A stretch of DNA of 35,946 nt from an uncultured Nitratireductor sp. (GCF_913053745.1 NZ_CAJXGF010000027.1:1-35946); one strand, 5' to 3'. Positions 25,366 to 35,235 are shown, numbered from the stretch's first letter. The notes: generated by a model not told the origin, from the sequence alone. A program made the numbers and translations.

Positions 25366-26877
25366 ATGTTCGGAAAGAGAGGGACAGGTGTCCCGCATCC
25401 CGCAGCACCGCACACCGAAACCCCGAAAACCTTCTCGGGGGGCGCCGACGTATTGACGCCGGAACGACCGGCGGCGCCGCAGCAGCCGAAAGCGGACCTC
25501 ACACCACGGGAGCCGACGGCTCGACCGCGTGAAGAAGCGCCCAAACCAACCTCTCCGGCGCCCGCGCGATCGCCGCAGCCGGCGCGTGCACGTAGCGAAT
25601 CCTATTACGATACCAAGAGTCAGGTCTTCTCGGCCCTGATCGAGACCATCGATCTCTCCCAGCTCGCAAATCTCGACCCCGACAGCGCGCGTGAGGAAAT
25701 TCGGGACATCGTCAATGACATCATCGCGATCAAGAACTTCGCGATGTCGATCTCCGAGCAGGAAGAATTGCTCGAAGACATCTGCAACGACGTTCTGGGG
25801 TACGGTCCGCTCGAGCCGCTTCTGGCGCGCGACGACATCGCCGATATCATGGTCAACGGCGCTAAGGATGTCTATATCGAGGTGAACGGCAAGGTCGAGC
25901 AGACCGGCGTGCGTTTCCGCGATAACCAGCAGCTTCTCAACATCTGCCAGCGCATCGTCAGCCAGGTGGGCCGTCGCGTCGACGAATCGAGCCCGATCTG
26001 CGATGCACGCCTGCCCGACGGTTCCCGTGTGAACGTTATTGCGCCTCCGCTGGCCATCGACGGCGCATCCCTCACCATTCGTAAGTTCAAGAAGGACAAG
26101 CTCACACTTGACCAGTTGGTTCGCTTCGGTGCGATTTCGCCGGAAGGGGCCGAAATACTGAAGATCATCGGCCGGGTGCGCTGCAATGTCCTGATCTCCG
26201 GCGGTACCGGTTCCGGTAAGACGACGCTGCTCAATTGCTTGACCAGCTTCATCGATCTCGACGAGCGCATCATCACCTGCGAGGACTCCGCCGAGCTGCA
26301 GCTCCAGCAACCGCATGTTGTTCGGCTTGAAACCCGTCCGCCCAATCTGGAGGGCGAGGGCGAGGTCACCATGCGAGACCTGGTGCGCAACTGCCTGCGC
26401 ATGCGCCCCGAACGCATCATCGTTGGTGAGGTGCGCGGACCCGAGGTCTTCGATCTCCTGCAGGCCATGAACACGGGCCATGACGGCTCCATGGGAACCA
26501 TCCACGCCAACAATCCGCGCGAATGCCTGAATCGCATCGAATCCATGGTCGCGATGGGTGGCTTCACGCTGCCGCAGCGCACGGTGCGCGAAATCATCGT
26601 CGGTTCGGTGGACGTGATTATCCAGGCGACGCGCCTGCGCGACGGTTCACGTCGTATCACCCATGTGACCGAGGTGATCGGGATGGAGGGCGATGTAATC
26701 ATCACGCAGGATCTCATGCTCTACGACATGAAGGGTGAGGACGCGAACGGCAAGATCGTCGGTCAGCACGTATCGACCGGCATCGCGCGGCCGCATTTCT
26801 GGGACCGCGCCCGTTACTATGGTGAAGAACAGCGACTGGCGACCACGCTGGAAGCTATGGAAAGGAAGTCCGACTAA
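25366..26877 (+). CDS. cpaF: Tad pilus motor ATPase CpaF/TadA
   Basis: The secretion ATPase that drives pilus assembly (and, in Tad systems, probably retraction), 503 residues. A proline-rich N-terminus (about 1-80) is followed by the conserved N-domain (YGPLEPLLARDDIADIMVNG) and the VirB11/PulE-type core: Walker A ISGGTGSGKTTLLNCL (about 277-292), Asp box TCEDSAELQL, Walker B RIIVGEVRGPEVFDLL (about 346-361), and the His box GSMGTIHANNPRE. It is 19 bases after cpaE. Length is typical. Confidence 0.96.
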   Translation: MFGKRGTGVPHPAAPHTETPKTFSGGADVLTPERPAAPQQPKADLTPREPTARPREEAPKPTSPAPARSPQPARARSESYYDTKSQVFSALIETIDLSQLANLDPDSAREEIRDIVNDIIAIKNFAMSISEQEELLEDICNDVLGYGPLEPLLARDDIADIMVNGAKDVYIEVNGKVEQTGVRFRDNQQLLNICQRIVSQVGRRVDESSPICDARLPDGSRVNVIAPPLAIDGASLTIRKFKKDKLTLDQLVRFGAISPEGAEILKIIGRVRCNVLISGGTGSGKTTLLNCLTSFIDLDERIITCEDSAELQLQQPHVVRLETRPPNLEGEGEVTMRDLVRNCLRMRPERIIVGEVRGPEVFDLLQAMNTGHDGSMGTIHANNPRECLNRIESMVAMGGFTLPQRTVREIIVGSVDVIIQATRLRDGSRRITHVTEVIGMEGDVIITQDLMLYDMKGEDANGKIVGQHVSTGIARPHFWDRARYYGEEQRLATTLEAMERKSD

Positions 26878-26919
26878 TCATGTCCGTGACTTCCCTTTCC
26901 AATTGGAGCGGGTAAATCC

Positions 26920-27933
26920 ATGTTCGGAATGGACATCACTCTCATCGCGTTCGTGCTTCTGGCCGGCTGCAGTGCCGGCGCGGTAGCGTATGCGCTGATG
27001 TTCAACAACATGGCCGCCGAGAAGAAGGTCGGCCGCCGGCTCGATACGGTCAAGCGGGCGCAGACCGATCAGATCGCTATCAAAGCTTCGCGGGACCGTG
27101 TGGCCGAAACGGCAAAACGGCGCAAATCCATTCAGGATTCGCTCAAGGATCTTGATGAGCGGCAGAAGAAGCGTGACAGCAAAGTGCGCAAACCGCCATT
27201 GAAAATGCAGCTCAAACAGGCAGGCATGGATCTGACACCGGAGCGCTTTCACATCGTCTCCGCTGTTTGCGGCCTGGTGTTTACCTTGATTATTTTCGTC
27301 TTGGGCGCTCCGCTTCTGGTTCTCCCCGGGGCTCTCATCGTCGGTGCATTCGGTTTGCCACGCTGGTTCGTTGCCTGGAAGCGCCGTGGTCGGGTCAAGG
27401 CGTTCCTGAACGAGTTTCCCAATTCGCTGGATGTGATCGTGCGGGCGGTGAAATCGGGTTTGCCGATCAACGACGGCATTCGCCTGATCGCAAGCGAATC
27501 CCAGGAGCCCGTGCGCACTGAGTTTCGACGGATCGTTGAAGCCCAGCAGATGGGTATCTCGACCCCGGAGGCGTGTATGAGGATGGGCGAGACGATGCCC
27601 TGCCCGGAAGCGAACTTCTTCGGCATCGTGATCCAGATCCAGTCGCAGGCGGGTGGCAATCTTTCCGAAGCGCTGTCCAATCTGTCGCGCGTTCTGCGCA
27701 ACCGCAAGAAAATGAAAGCGAAGGTGCAGGCCCTGTCGATGGAAGCGAAGGCATCGGCCATCATCATCGGTGCACTGCCTTTTGTGGTAGCGTTTCTCGT
27801 CTACCTTACCAGCCCGACCTATATCACCCCGCTCTTCACGACGAGCATGGGGCATCTGATCCTTGGCTTTTCGGCGCTGTGGATGACAATCGGCATTCTC
27901 GTGATGCGGAACATGATCAATTTCGAGGTTTAG
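26920..27933 (+). CDS. tadB: Tad inner-membrane platform protein TadB
   Basis: One of two T2SSF-type platform proteins. The 337-residue protein has an N-terminal membrane segment (ITLIAFVLLAGCSAGAVAYA), a cytoplasmic charged stretch, two central membrane segments, the T2SSF domain (FPNSLDVIVRAVKSGLPIND, PCPEANFFGIVIQIQSQAGG) and two C-terminal membrane segments. GGAG lies 12 bases before ATG 26920. It is 42 bases after cpaF and 3 bases before tadC. Confidence 0.93.
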   Translation: MFGMDITLIAFVLLAGCSAGAVAYALMFNNMAAEKKVGRRLDTVKRAQTDQIAIKASRDRVAETAKRRKSIQDSLKDLDERQKKRDSKVRKPPLKMQLKQAGMDLTPERFHIVSAVCGLVFTLIIFVLGAPLLVLPGALIVGAFGLPRWFVAWKRRGRVKAFLNEFPNSLDVIVRAVKSGLPINDGIRLIASESQEPVRTEFRRIVEAQQMGISTPEACMRMGETMPCPEANFFGIVIQIQSQAGGNLSEALSNLSRVLRNRKKMKAKVQALSMEAKASAIIIGALPFVVAFLVYLTSPTYITPLFTTSMGHLILGFSALWMTIGILVMRNMINFEV

Positions 27934-27936
27934 ACA

Positions 27937-28926
27937 ATGCCCGCGGATGCCGTCGGAAATATCATCGATCCCAGTTTCCTGATCGCAATTCTGGTTGCGG
28001 TTGCGGTTTTTGCGACCGTTTTCACCCTTTTGCCGGCGTTCGGCGGCGATCCGCTGAAATCGCGCATGAAAAGCGTGGCGCTGGAGCGCGAGGAACTACG
28101 GGCCAGGCAACGTGCACGTCTGGCCGCCGAAGCGGACAAGCGTCGGCGCGGTCTGCGCGAGCACCAATCCGAAGGAATGCGCGCGATCGTGGATCGGCTC
28201 GATCTGCGACGGGCGCTCGCCGACGACGCGGCCGTCGCCAAACTGCGTACAGCCGGTTTTCGGGGTCAGAACCCGCTGACGAAATTTCTGTTCTTTCGTC
28301 TCGTTCTTCCGTTCGCGACGCTGCTGCTCGCAATCGTTTATATCTTTGTGCTCGGGGGGCTTCCCGATCAGCCCCTCTTTGTGAAGTTATTTGTCTGTAT
28401 CATTGCCGCTTATGCGGGTTTTTATATGCCCGTGCTTTACGTGAGCAATCTTGCGGCAAAACGAAAAAAATCCATTCAGCTCGCATGGCCCGACGCGCTC
28501 GACCTGATGTTGATCTGTGTTGAATCGGGCATGTCCATCGAAGCGGCTTTCCGCCGGGTGGCGGATGAGATCGGTGCTCAATCCGTTGCGCTGGCCGAGG
28601 AGTTGGTGCTCACGAATGCCGAGCTTTCGTTTTTGCAGGAGCGTCGCCAGGCTTATGAGAACTTCGCTGCGCGCACGGGGCTGGAAACCGTGAAGAGCGT
28701 CACTCAGGCGCTGATCCAGGCAGAACGCTACGGCACACCTGTCAGCCACGCGCTTCGGGTGCTGGCCGACGAAAGCCGAGAAATGCGCATGAACGAGGCG
28801 GAAAAGAAGGCTGCCGCTTTGCCGCCGAAGCTTACCGTTCCGATGATTCTTTTCTTTATCCCCGTTTTGTTTGCCGTCATCCTCGGACCGGCCGGCATCC
28901 AGATCAAACAGCAAGGGCTGTTCTAA
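27937..28926 (+). CDS. tadC: Tad inner-membrane platform protein TadC
   Basis: The second T2SSF-type platform protein, 329 residues. N-terminal membrane segment (FLIAILVAVAVFATVFTLLPAF), a basic cytoplasmic stretch, paired central membrane segments, the T2SSF domain (WPDALDLMLICVESGMSIEA, then TRTGLETVKSV-type region with ALIQAERYGTPVSHALRVLA) and a C-terminal membrane pair (MILFFIPVLFAVILGPAGI). It starts 3 bases after the tadB stop and ends the plus-strand operon at a bidirectional hairpin. Confidence 0.93.
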   Translation: MPADAVGNIIDPSFLIAILVAVAVFATVFTLLPAFGGDPLKSRMKSVALEREELRARQRARLAAEADKRRRGLREHQSEGMRAIVDRLDLRRALADDAAVAKLRTAGFRGQNPLTKFLFFRLVLPFATLLLAIVYIFVLGGLPDQPLFVKLFVCIIAAYAGFYMPVLYVSNLAAKRKKSIQLAWPDALDLMLICVESGMSIEAAFRRVADEIGAQSVALAEELVLTNAELSFLQERRQAYENFAARTGLETVKSVTQALIQAERYGTPVSHALRVLADESREMRMNEAEKKAAALPPKLTVPMILFFIPVLFAVILGPAGIQIKQQGLF

Positions 28927-28933
28927 GATGATG

Positions 28934-28960
28934 AAAAAGGCCGCTTAAAGCGGCCTTTTT
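28934..28960 (+). terminator. Bidirectional terminator between tadC and tadD
   Basis: A 12-bp perfect stem, AAAAAGGCCGCT (28934-28945) and AGCGGCCTTTTT (28949-28960), loop TAA, with T-runs on both strands. It begins 7 bases after tadC and lies 28 bases beyond the tadD stop, so it serves both convergent genes. Confidence 0.92.
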
Positions 28961-28988
28961 CAGATCAACCGGTGAAAGATAGAACCGT

Positions 28989-29813
28989 TTATCGGCGCTT
29001 CTCCTTTTGGTCGTCGGAGATTTGGCTCCAAGCATTCTGCTGGGAGAGCATGGAGCGCAGGTAGGCGACGTTGGCTTCGGCTTGTTCGGGCGAAAGCTCT
29101 TGCCGGGCCAATTGCTCTGCCTCGCCGAATCGTCCCTGAAGACCGACGACAAGAGCCAGGTTTTGTCGGACACGGCTGTCGGAGCCAGGGGCTTGGGCAG
29201 CCTGCCGCATGTGTTGTTCGGCGGATTTGAGATTTCCTTCGAGCAGATAGGACATACCCAGATTGGAGAGTACGGACGGCTCGTTCGGTTGCAGGCTCAA
29301 GGCTTGACGATAGAGCGCCCGCGCAGCTTCTTTCTCGCCGAGTTGATCGAGTATCGCGCCTTCTGCCGATTGCAGGCGCCAGTCCGGATATTCCGGTGTT
29401 TGGGCGCGACGGACCGCATCGAGCGCCGGCTGCAATTCGCCGGCTGCGGCAAGCGCCTTGCCATAGGCCGCAAGAACCTGCCGATCTGTCGGATGGTCGA
29501 TGGCGAGCTTCCGCATCACCGCCAGGGACTGGTCGACGCGTCCGGTCATCTGCAGCACCGAGGCGTAGCGGAGCGCTGTTGCCTTGTCCTTGGTGTTCTG
29601 GGTGTAGGCGCGTCCGAGAGATGCCGCCGCATCCCGCAATTGCGGTTCGCTCATATTTGAGACACTGGACGCGGCCTTTGGCGTACTGCGGCTGACCGAG
29701 CCGGTGGTTATCCGGTCCTTGGCGCAGCCGGCGACTGCGACTGCCATAACCAGCGCAAGTGCCGTCATGGTTATTTTGTTTGCGGTTGCATTCGTGCGCT
29801 GTTCGGTAAACAT
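28989..29813 (-). CDS. tadD: Tad-associated TPR lipoprotein TadD
   Basis: A 274-residue lipoprotein with tetratricopeptide repeats; TadD is required for pilus biogenesis and thought to act as a pilotin. A lipobox VAVAGC follows a hydrophobic segment (MTALALVMAVAVAGC). Repeats run from about residue 60 to 240, e.g. ALRYASVLQMTGRVDQSLAV, AALYRQALSLQPNEP and the YLLEGNLKSAEQHM turn. The start is ATG 29813 or ATG 29768 (MTALALV), which gives a cleaner signal. It is on the strand opposite to cpaA-tadC and convergent with it, so it has its own promoter in 29814-29934. Confidence 0.87.
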   Translation of the reverse strand: MFTEQRTNATANKITMTALALVMAVAVAGCAKDRITTGSVSRSTPKAASSVSNMSEPQLRDAAASLGRAYTQNTKDKATALRYASVLQMTGRVDQSLAVMRKLAIDHPTDRQVLAAYGKALAAAGELQPALDAVRRAQTPEYPDWRLQSAEGAILDQLGEKEAARALYRQALSLQPNEPSVLSNLGMSYLLEGNLKSAEQHMRQAAQAPGSDSRVRQNLALVVGLQGRFGEAEQLARQELSPEQAEANVAYLRSMLSQQNAWSQISDDQKEKRR

Positions 29814-29934
29814 CAGCCCCGCGCCCTCCGATTGGCTTCGGCCGCCCTCCGGCCAACTCTCGAAGAGAGAAATAATCTGTTAACCCTAACGGAGCGTTAA
29901 AACGCTTCATGAAATGAAAACGAGGAGACAACAA

Positions 29935-31308
29935 ATGCCCGTCACGCTCCTGAGGTCGAAAGAGGCTTCATCGCTCCCGGTCTATACGGTAAAGGCGGAT
30001 GGTCTCGATGTCTGCGATGCACCGAAAGGGGCAATAGCGTGGGCGCGGTCGAACGGTTTTACGGGTGTAGCGGGCAAGGTCTTGGCAATCCCCGGAGAAA
30101 AGGGAGCGCTCGCGGGTGCGTTCTTTGGCCTTGGCAAATCGGACGCCGCCAATCCACTCGCTGCCGGTGGGCTGGCCCGCCTTCTGCCTGAAGGCGACTG
30201 GCATTTCGCCGGCCAACCGGCCGAGGCCGAACTGGCAACCCTCGGTTTGATGTTGGGCTCCTATGCGTTCACCCGCTATGGCAAGAAACCCCGGAATACG
30301 CTTCGCTTTGCGGTTCCGGATGGAGTCGATACAGGCCGCGTCCAGCGTCTGGCCGAAGGCAGCTTTCTGGCGCGCGATCTGATTAACACGCCGGCTGGTG
30401 ACATGGGCCCCGACGCACTGGAAACTGCGGTGCGGACGCTGGCGGAAGAGCACGGCGCGGCCATGACGGTCACTCTCGGCGACGCGCTTTTGAAAGACAA
30501 CCTGCCGATGATCCATGCGGTCGGCCGGGCGGCCGAGGCCGCACCACGCTTGCTCGATCTGCGCTGGGGGCGTGAAGACGCGCCGAAGGTCACGCTGGTG
30601 GGCAAGGGCGTCTGCTTCGACACCGGCGGCCTCGACCTGAAGCCGGCCGCCGGCATGCTGCTCATGAAAAAGGATATGGGCGGCGCAGCGAACGTGCTCG
30701 GGCTCGCCTCGATGATCATGGCTTCGAAACTCGACATCCGCCTGCGGGTTCTTATTCCGGCGGTTGAAAACGCCGTCGCCGGTAACGCCTTTCGGCCGGG
30801 CGATATCCTGACGAGCCGCAAAGGACTTACCGTCGAGGTCGGCAACACCGATGCTGAGGGTCGCTTGGTTCTGGCCGATGCACTGACACTGGCCGATGAG
30901 GAGACGCCGGAACTTCTGATCGACATGGCGACGCTCACGGGCGCGGCACGTGTCGCGCTCGGACCGGACGTGCCGCCTTTCTACACCGACGATGAAGCGC
31001 TTGCGGAGGCGTTGACACGAGCCTCCGAGACGGTGGCGGATCCGCTCTGGCGCATGCCTTTGTGGAAGCCATACCTGTCGCGCATCGACTCGAAGATCGC
31101 CGACATGAACAACGTATCGCTCGACGGTTTTGCAGGTTCGCCGATTGCCGGTCTGTTCCTCGGTCGTTTCGTGGAGAAGTCGAAAAGCTGGGCGCATTTC
31201 GACATCTATGGATGGAACCCGACCGATAAGCCCTATTCGCCCGTCGGTGGCGAGGCACAGGGCATTCGTGCGATCGAACATGTTCTGGCGAACCGTTACG
31301 GCAAATAG
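29935..31308 (+). CDS. M17 leucyl aminopeptidase family protein
   Basis: A cytosolic metallo-aminopeptidase of 457 residues that releases N-terminal residues from peptides. Family motifs: GKGVCFDTGGLDLKPAAGML (about 222-241; metal Asp and Lys), KKDMGGAANVLGLA, and the signature NTDAEGRLVLADAL (about 304-317). The N-terminal domain is shorter than in PepA and fits the PepB-like group found in Hyphomicrobiales. The ATG at 29935 has GAGGAG 8 bases before; the frame from 29914 has none. It diverges from tadD and begins a run of three plus-strand genes. Confidence 0.93.
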   Translation: MPVTLLRSKEASSLPVYTVKADGLDVCDAPKGAIAWARSNGFTGVAGKVLAIPGEKGALAGAFFGLGKSDAANPLAAGGLARLLPEGDWHFAGQPAEAELATLGLMLGSYAFTRYGKKPRNTLRFAVPDGVDTGRVQRLAEGSFLARDLINTPAGDMGPDALETAVRTLAEEHGAAMTVTLGDALLKDNLPMIHAVGRAAEAAPRLLDLRWGREDAPKVTLVGKGVCFDTGGLDLKPAAGMLLMKKDMGGAANVLGLASMIMASKLDIRLRVLIPAVENAVAGNAFRPGDILTSRKGLTVEVGNTDAEGRLVLADALTLADEETPELLIDMATLTGAARVALGPDVPPFYTDDEALAEALTRASETVADPLWRMPLWKPYLSRIDSKIADMNNVSLDGFAGSPIAGLFLGRFVEKSKSWAHFDIYGWNPTDKPYSPVGGEAQGIRAIEHVLANRYGK

Positions 31309-31424
31309 AGACGCTTGCTTCGGCACGCCTTTCGCGGCATGAATGGAACGGAACCGAAACGGTTTTGGGTCGTCCTTCGCGAAAGCGCGCCGGCAGGATG
31401 GCCGGAAGCGGGACAGGAAAGGGC

Positions 31425-31775
31425 ATGTCCATTCATTTGAGGCCGAGCCAGGCACTGCGGTTGTGGCAGCAGGTCAGTTTGATCGAGGTGCGTGGCAAGG
31501 CGCCTGACCTGACTGAGCGTCAACTTGCAATCCTGCTGACAATCTATCTGGACCCGCCGCCGCACACCGTGCGGGGGTTGGCCGAAAAACTGGACGTATC
31601 GAAACCCGTCATTACCCGCGCTCTCGACACGATGGGCGCACTGAAATTCGTTTCGCGCCACCGCGATACGGCCGATCGCCGCAATGTTCTTATCAAGCGC
31701 ACCGTTGAGGGCGCGCTGTTCGTGGAGCGGTTCGGCGACGTGGTGGTGGCCAAAGCAGCGGAGCTATCGTTATGA
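31425..31775 (+). CDS. MarR-type winged-helix regulator
   Basis: A 116-residue DNA-binding protein. The helix-turn-helix region is LTERQLAILLTIYLDPPPHT, then GLAEKLDVSKPVITRALDTM (recognition helix), followed by a wing RHRDTADRRNVLIKRTVEG, the DxRxx-arginine wing of MarR proteins. No ligand is suggested. The ATG at 31425 (MSIHLRPSQALRLWQQ) has AGGAAAGG before it; the longer frame from 31365 adds 20 basic residues of no family likeness. Its stop overlaps the next gene's start (ATGA), so it is co-translated with the NlpC/P60 gene. Confidence 0.85.
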   Translation: MSIHLRPSQALRLWQQVSLIEVRGKAPDLTERQLAILLTIYLDPPPHTVRGLAEKLDVSKPVITRALDTMGALKFVSRHRDTADRRNVLIKRTVEGALFVERFGDVVVAKAAELSL

Positions 31776-32629
31776 CCAAACTTGACCGCCGCCTCCACGC
31801 CCATAGACCGGACCTTGCCGATGATCGCCTCAAAGGCAAAATCGATGCGGACCGCTTCATCGCCGGCACATCAGCGCGCATCAGCGGGCCAGTCGTCGAC
31901 GTGCGCAGTGCGCCGCGCCTCGATGCCGGTATCGACACCCAGTTTCTTTGTGGCGATACGGTGCGGGTTTTCGAGCGCCGCGACGGCTGGGCATGGGTGC
32001 AGGCGGACCATGACAACTATGTGGGATACGTTAATGCGGCTTCTCTTGCCGGGAACGATGTGGCGCCCACACATCGCGTGACCGCGCAGCGTAGTTTCGT
32101 CTATCCCGAACCGGAGCTGAAGACACCGGCTGTTGCCGTGCATAGTCTTGGTGCCGGGGTGAGCGTGACGGAGGAGGTCGAGAACCGGGGTACGCGCTAT
32201 GCGCTTCTCGCCACAGGCGGTGCGATGTTCGCCGGACATTTGCAGCCGCTTGACGTTCACGACGATGACTACGTCACTGTTGCGGAGGCCTTCCTGCACA
32301 CGCCCTATCTGTGGGGCGGGACAAGCGGTCACGGGATCGATTGTTCAGGTCTTGTGCAGCTCTCCATGCGCATGGCTGGAAAATCGGTTCTGCGCGATAC
32401 GGACATGCAGGCCGAGAGCATCGGCATGCTGTTTGAGCCTGGCGAAAGCCAACTCAGGCGCGGCGATCTCGTGTTCTGGAAGGGACACGTGGCGATCATG
32501 CTCGATCACGAGCTGATGCTGCATGCCAACGGCAATACCATGACCGTCGCGCGTGAGCCTTTGAAAGAGGCCATCGCGCGGATCGAGCGCCTCTATGGCC
32601 GGCCGACGCATTACCGTCGGCCGGCGTAG
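31772..32629 (+). CDS. NlpC/P60 family peptidoglycan hydrolase
   Basis: A 285-residue protein with a bacterial SH3-type domain in the middle (residues about 35-150; SAPRLDAGIDTQFLCGDTVR, WAWVQADHDNYVGYVN) and a C-terminal NlpC/P60 cysteine peptidase: Cys in GIDCSGLVQL, His in KGHVAIMLDH and the HANGNTMTV strand. Such enzymes cut D-Glu-meso-DAP bonds. No signal peptide is visible, so it may act on cytosolic muropeptides; the neighbouring aminopeptidase would fit peptide recycling (inference). Start overlaps the MarR stop by ATGA. It converges on ghrA with 7 bases between. Confidence 0.92.
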   Translation: MTKLDRRLHAHRPDLADDRLKGKIDADRFIAGTSARISGPVVDVRSAPRLDAGIDTQFLCGDTVRVFERRDGWAWVQADHDNYVGYVNAASLAGNDVAPTHRVTAQRSFVYPEPELKTPAVAVHSLGAGVSVTEEVENRGTRYALLATGGAMFAGHLQPLDVHDDDYVTVAEAFLHTPYLWGGTSGHGIDCSGLVQLSMRMAGKSVLRDTDMQAESIGMLFEPGESQLRRGDLVFWKGHVAIMLDHELMLHANGNTMTVAREPLKEAIARIERLYGRPTHYRRPA

Positions 32630-32636
32630 TCCGGAA

Positions 32637-33587
32637 TCAGTAGCCGGCTTTGCGGTCGACGAGATTGCGAAGCGGTTCGCCGCGCTCGAATGCATCCATC
32701 TGCTGCAGCATGGGCGGCACCAGATGGGCCGGGTCGGATGTAGCGGCCGCATGCGGTGTGACGAAAACCCGTGCATGTCCCCACAGAGGGCTTTCCGGCG
32801 CCAGAGGCTCTCGCTCGAACACATCGAGACTCGCTTCCTTCAACACGTCGTCTTCCAGCGCGCGCAGAATGTCGGTTTCGCGTTGCAACCGGCCACGGCC
32901 GGCATTGATGAGGCAGGGACCACCGAGCGGGCCATCTTGCCGTAGGCGCGAAAGCAGCGAATAGTCCACAATGCCTTCTGTTGCCGGCGTCAGCGGCAGA
33001 AGGACGACCAGAATGTCGGTGGCGTTGAGGAACGGTGTGAGCCCGTCTTCTCCATGATAGGAGTTGATGCCCTCGATCTCCTTGGGATTGCGACTCCAGC
33101 CGTTTATCGAAAAGCCCAGCGCAAGCAATGCCTGTGCCGCGCGCGCACCGAGCTGGCCGAGCCCCATAATGCCGACCGATACTTCGTTGGCGGGTGGTTG
33201 GCGTGGCTCGTGCCAGACTTTCTTCGTCTGCTGTGCCCTGTAGAGCGCGCCCTGGCGGTGATGGTCGAGCACCCGCCAGTTCACATATTCGCACATATAT
33301 TGGGTGAGGTTGTCCGCCACCACGCGAACGATGGGCACGTCCGGCACCTGATCGTCGGCGAAGATGTGATCGACGCCGGCACCTATGGAAAAGATTGCCT
33401 TGAGGTTCGGCAATTTGGCGAGCACACCCGGTTGCTGTTTCCACACCACCGCATAGTCGATGGATGGGTCGGCCGCGCCAGCGGGTTCCAGCACGACATC
33501 TCGATCCCTAGACAGAAGATCGTACCAGCGTTGCGGATTGAAGCCGGTAACGGACAGAAGGACGCGGCCGCGTTCCGGTATACTCAT
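32637..33587 (-). CDS. ghrA: Glyoxylate/hydroxypyruvate reductase A type
   Basis: A D-2-hydroxyacid dehydrogenase of 316 residues. It has the GhrA-like short N-terminus (LLSVTGFNPQRWYDLL), substrate loop IFSIGAGVDHIF, Rossmann loop VGIMGLGQLGARAAQALLAL followed by GWSRNPK (Arg after the strand, NADPH type), and the catalytic Arg in NAGRGRL, Glu in DVFEREPL and His in FVTPHAAA. ATG 33587 has GAGGGG 6 bases upstream; the frame from 33620 would overlap yejF. It lies 16 bases after yejF on the same strand, so it may be the last gene of that operon. Confidence 0.9.
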   Translation of the reverse strand: MSIPERGRVLLSVTGFNPQRWYDLLSRDRDVVLEPAGAADPSIDYAVVWKQQPGVLAKLPNLKAIFSIGAGVDHIFADDQVPDVPIVRVVADNLTQYMCEYVNWRVLDHHRQGALYRAQQTKKVWHEPRQPPANEVSVGIMGLGQLGARAAQALLALGFSINGWSRNPKEIEGINSYHGEDGLTPFLNATDILVVLLPLTPATEGIVDYSLLSRLRQDGPLGGPCLINAGRGRLQRETDILRALEDDVLKEASLDVFEREPLAPESPLWGHARVFVTPHAAATSDPAHLVPPMLQQMDAFERGEPLRNLVDRKAGY

Positions 33588-33603
33588 GGTTTGCCCCTCG
33601 GAT

Positions 33604-35235
33604 TTATTCGCTGACCACACCTCCCGGTGTGGCTTCGATGTTGAACGCGGCTGCGATCAGCGCGCGTGTGTAGTCGGTCTGCGGCGCATCGAAAATCTGT
33701 TCCGCGGGACCGGCCTCTACCACCTTGCCAGCACGCATGACGATAACCTCGTTGGCGAGCGCACGCACCACCTTCAGGTCGTGACTGATGAACAGATAGG
33801 CCAGATTGTGCCGCTTCTGCAAATCGCGCAAGAGGTCCACCACCTGCGCTTGAACACTCATGTCGAGAGCCGAAGTGGGCTCGTCCAGCATCACGAAACG
33901 CGGTTTGAGAACCATGGCGCGCGCAATGGCGATGCGCTGGCGCTGACCTCCAGAGAATTCGTGCGGGTAGCGGAACCGGGAGCCAGGGTCGAGATCGACT
34001 TCCTTCAGGACGTCGACCACCATGGCGTCGCGCTCTTCGGCTGAAAGACCGGGCTCGTGAATGCGCAGACCTTCCTGGATGATCTCGGCAACGGACATCC
34101 GGGGGCTGAGCGAACCGTAAGGATCCTGGAAAACCACCTGCAGCGCATGGCGGTATGGACGCATCTGGCGGAAACTGAGCTGGTCGATCTCCCCGCCGGC
34201 AAAACGGATATGACCCTCGGAGCCGATCATGCGTGCAAGGGCCAGGCCGAGCGTCGTCTTGCCCGAGCCGGATTCGCCCACCACGCCGAGCGTCTGGCCC
34301 GCCCGCACCGTGACGTCGACCCCGTCGACACCTTTGATGTAGTCGACCGTGCGGCGCAGTATCCCTTTCTTCACCGGGAACCAGACCTTGATCCGGTCGC
34401 CTTCCATTACCGTTTCCGCTGTTGGGTCCGCCTTGGGCGGGCGGCCCTTTGGTTCGGCTTCGATGAGATGGCGTGTATAGGCGTGCTGCGGGTCGGTGAA
34501 TATCTGTTCCGTGGGACCGCTTTCCACGATCTTGCCGTCCGTCATGACACAGACGCGGTCCGCCACCTTGCGCACGATGCCGAGATCGTGGGTGATAAAC
34601 AGCATCGACATGGACTTCTTGCGACGCAGTTTGGCCAGTAGCTCGAGAATTTGCGCCTGCACCGTCACGTCGAGCGCGGTGGTCGGTTCATCGGCAATCA
34701 AAAGATCTGGCTCATTGGCGAGCGCCATGGCGATCATCACGCGCTGGCGTTGACCTCCGGAAAGCTGATGGGGAAAGGAATCGAGTCGCTTTTCCGGATC
34801 GCGGATGCCGACTTGCCTCAGGAGTTCCAGCGTGCGCTCCCGCGCTGCTTTGTCGCTCATACCATGATGCAGTTTGAGCATCTCGCCGACCTGCCGCTCG
34901 ATGGTGTGTAGCGGATTGAGTGAGGTCATCGGCTCCTGAAAGATCATGGAGATTTCGTTGCCGCGAACCTTGCGTTGCGTCGCTTCGTCGGCCGAGAGCA
35001 GGTCGACGCCGTTATAGAAAATCTCGCCTGAGGGATGGCTTGCCGCCGGATAGGGAAGAAGCTTCAAAACCGACAGAGCCGAAACAGACTTGCCGGAGCC
35101 GGATTCACCAACCAGCGCGACCGTCTCGCCACGTGCGATGTCGAAGGAGATGCGGTCGACGGCGAGCGTCTCTTGATCACCTTGGGTGAACGAGACCGAG
35201 AGATCGCGGATCGAAAGGAGGGGGGTCTCACTCAT
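33604..35235 (-). CDS. yejF: Peptide/oligopeptide ABC transporter, fused double ATPase (YejF-like)
   Basis: One polypeptide of 543 residues with two ABC ATPase halves. First: Walker [15 protein letters not shown] (about 42-55), signature [20 protein letters not shown] and Walker [13 protein letters not shown]. Second: Walker [16 protein letters not shown], signature [20 protein letters not shown], Walker [13 protein letters not shown]. Each half is followed by an oligopeptide-binding-type C-terminal segment. The start is ATG 35235; the open frame to 35649 is antisense-like noise over the permease. Its ATG overlaps the yejE stop (ATGA). This is the energy subunit of a microcin C-type peptide importer, judged by order and fusion. 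Confidence 0.93.
   Translation of the reverse strand: MSETPLLSIRDLSVSFTQGDQETLAVDRISFDIARGETVALVGESGSGKSVSALSVLKLLPYPAASHPSGEIFYNGVDLLSADEATQRKVRGNEISMIFQEPMTSLNPLHTIERQVGEMLKLHHGMSDKAARERTLELLRQVGIRDPEKRLDSFPHQLSGGQRQRVMIAMALANEPDLLIADEPTTALDVTVQAQILELLAKLRRKKSMSMLFITHDLGIVRKVADRVCVMTDGKIVESGPTEQIFTDPQHAYTRHLIEAEPKGRPPKADPTAETVMEGDRIKVWFPVKKGILRRTVDYIKGVDGVDVTVRAGQTLGVVGESGSGKTTLGLALARMIGSEGHIRFAGGEIDQLSFRQMRPYRHALQVVFQDPYGSLSPRMSVAEIIQEGLRIHEPGLSAEERDAMVVDVLKEVDLDPGSRFRYPHEFSGGQRQRIAIARAMVLKPRFVMLDEPTSALDMSVQAQVVDLLRDLQKRHNLAYLFISHDLKVVRALANEVIVMRAGKVVEAGPAEQIFDAPQTDYTRALIAAAFNIEATPGGVVSE

Noticed and set aside
29968..31455. Minus-strand open frame of 495 codons
   Set aside because: Antisense of the M17 aminopeptidase gene, with no recognisable domains.
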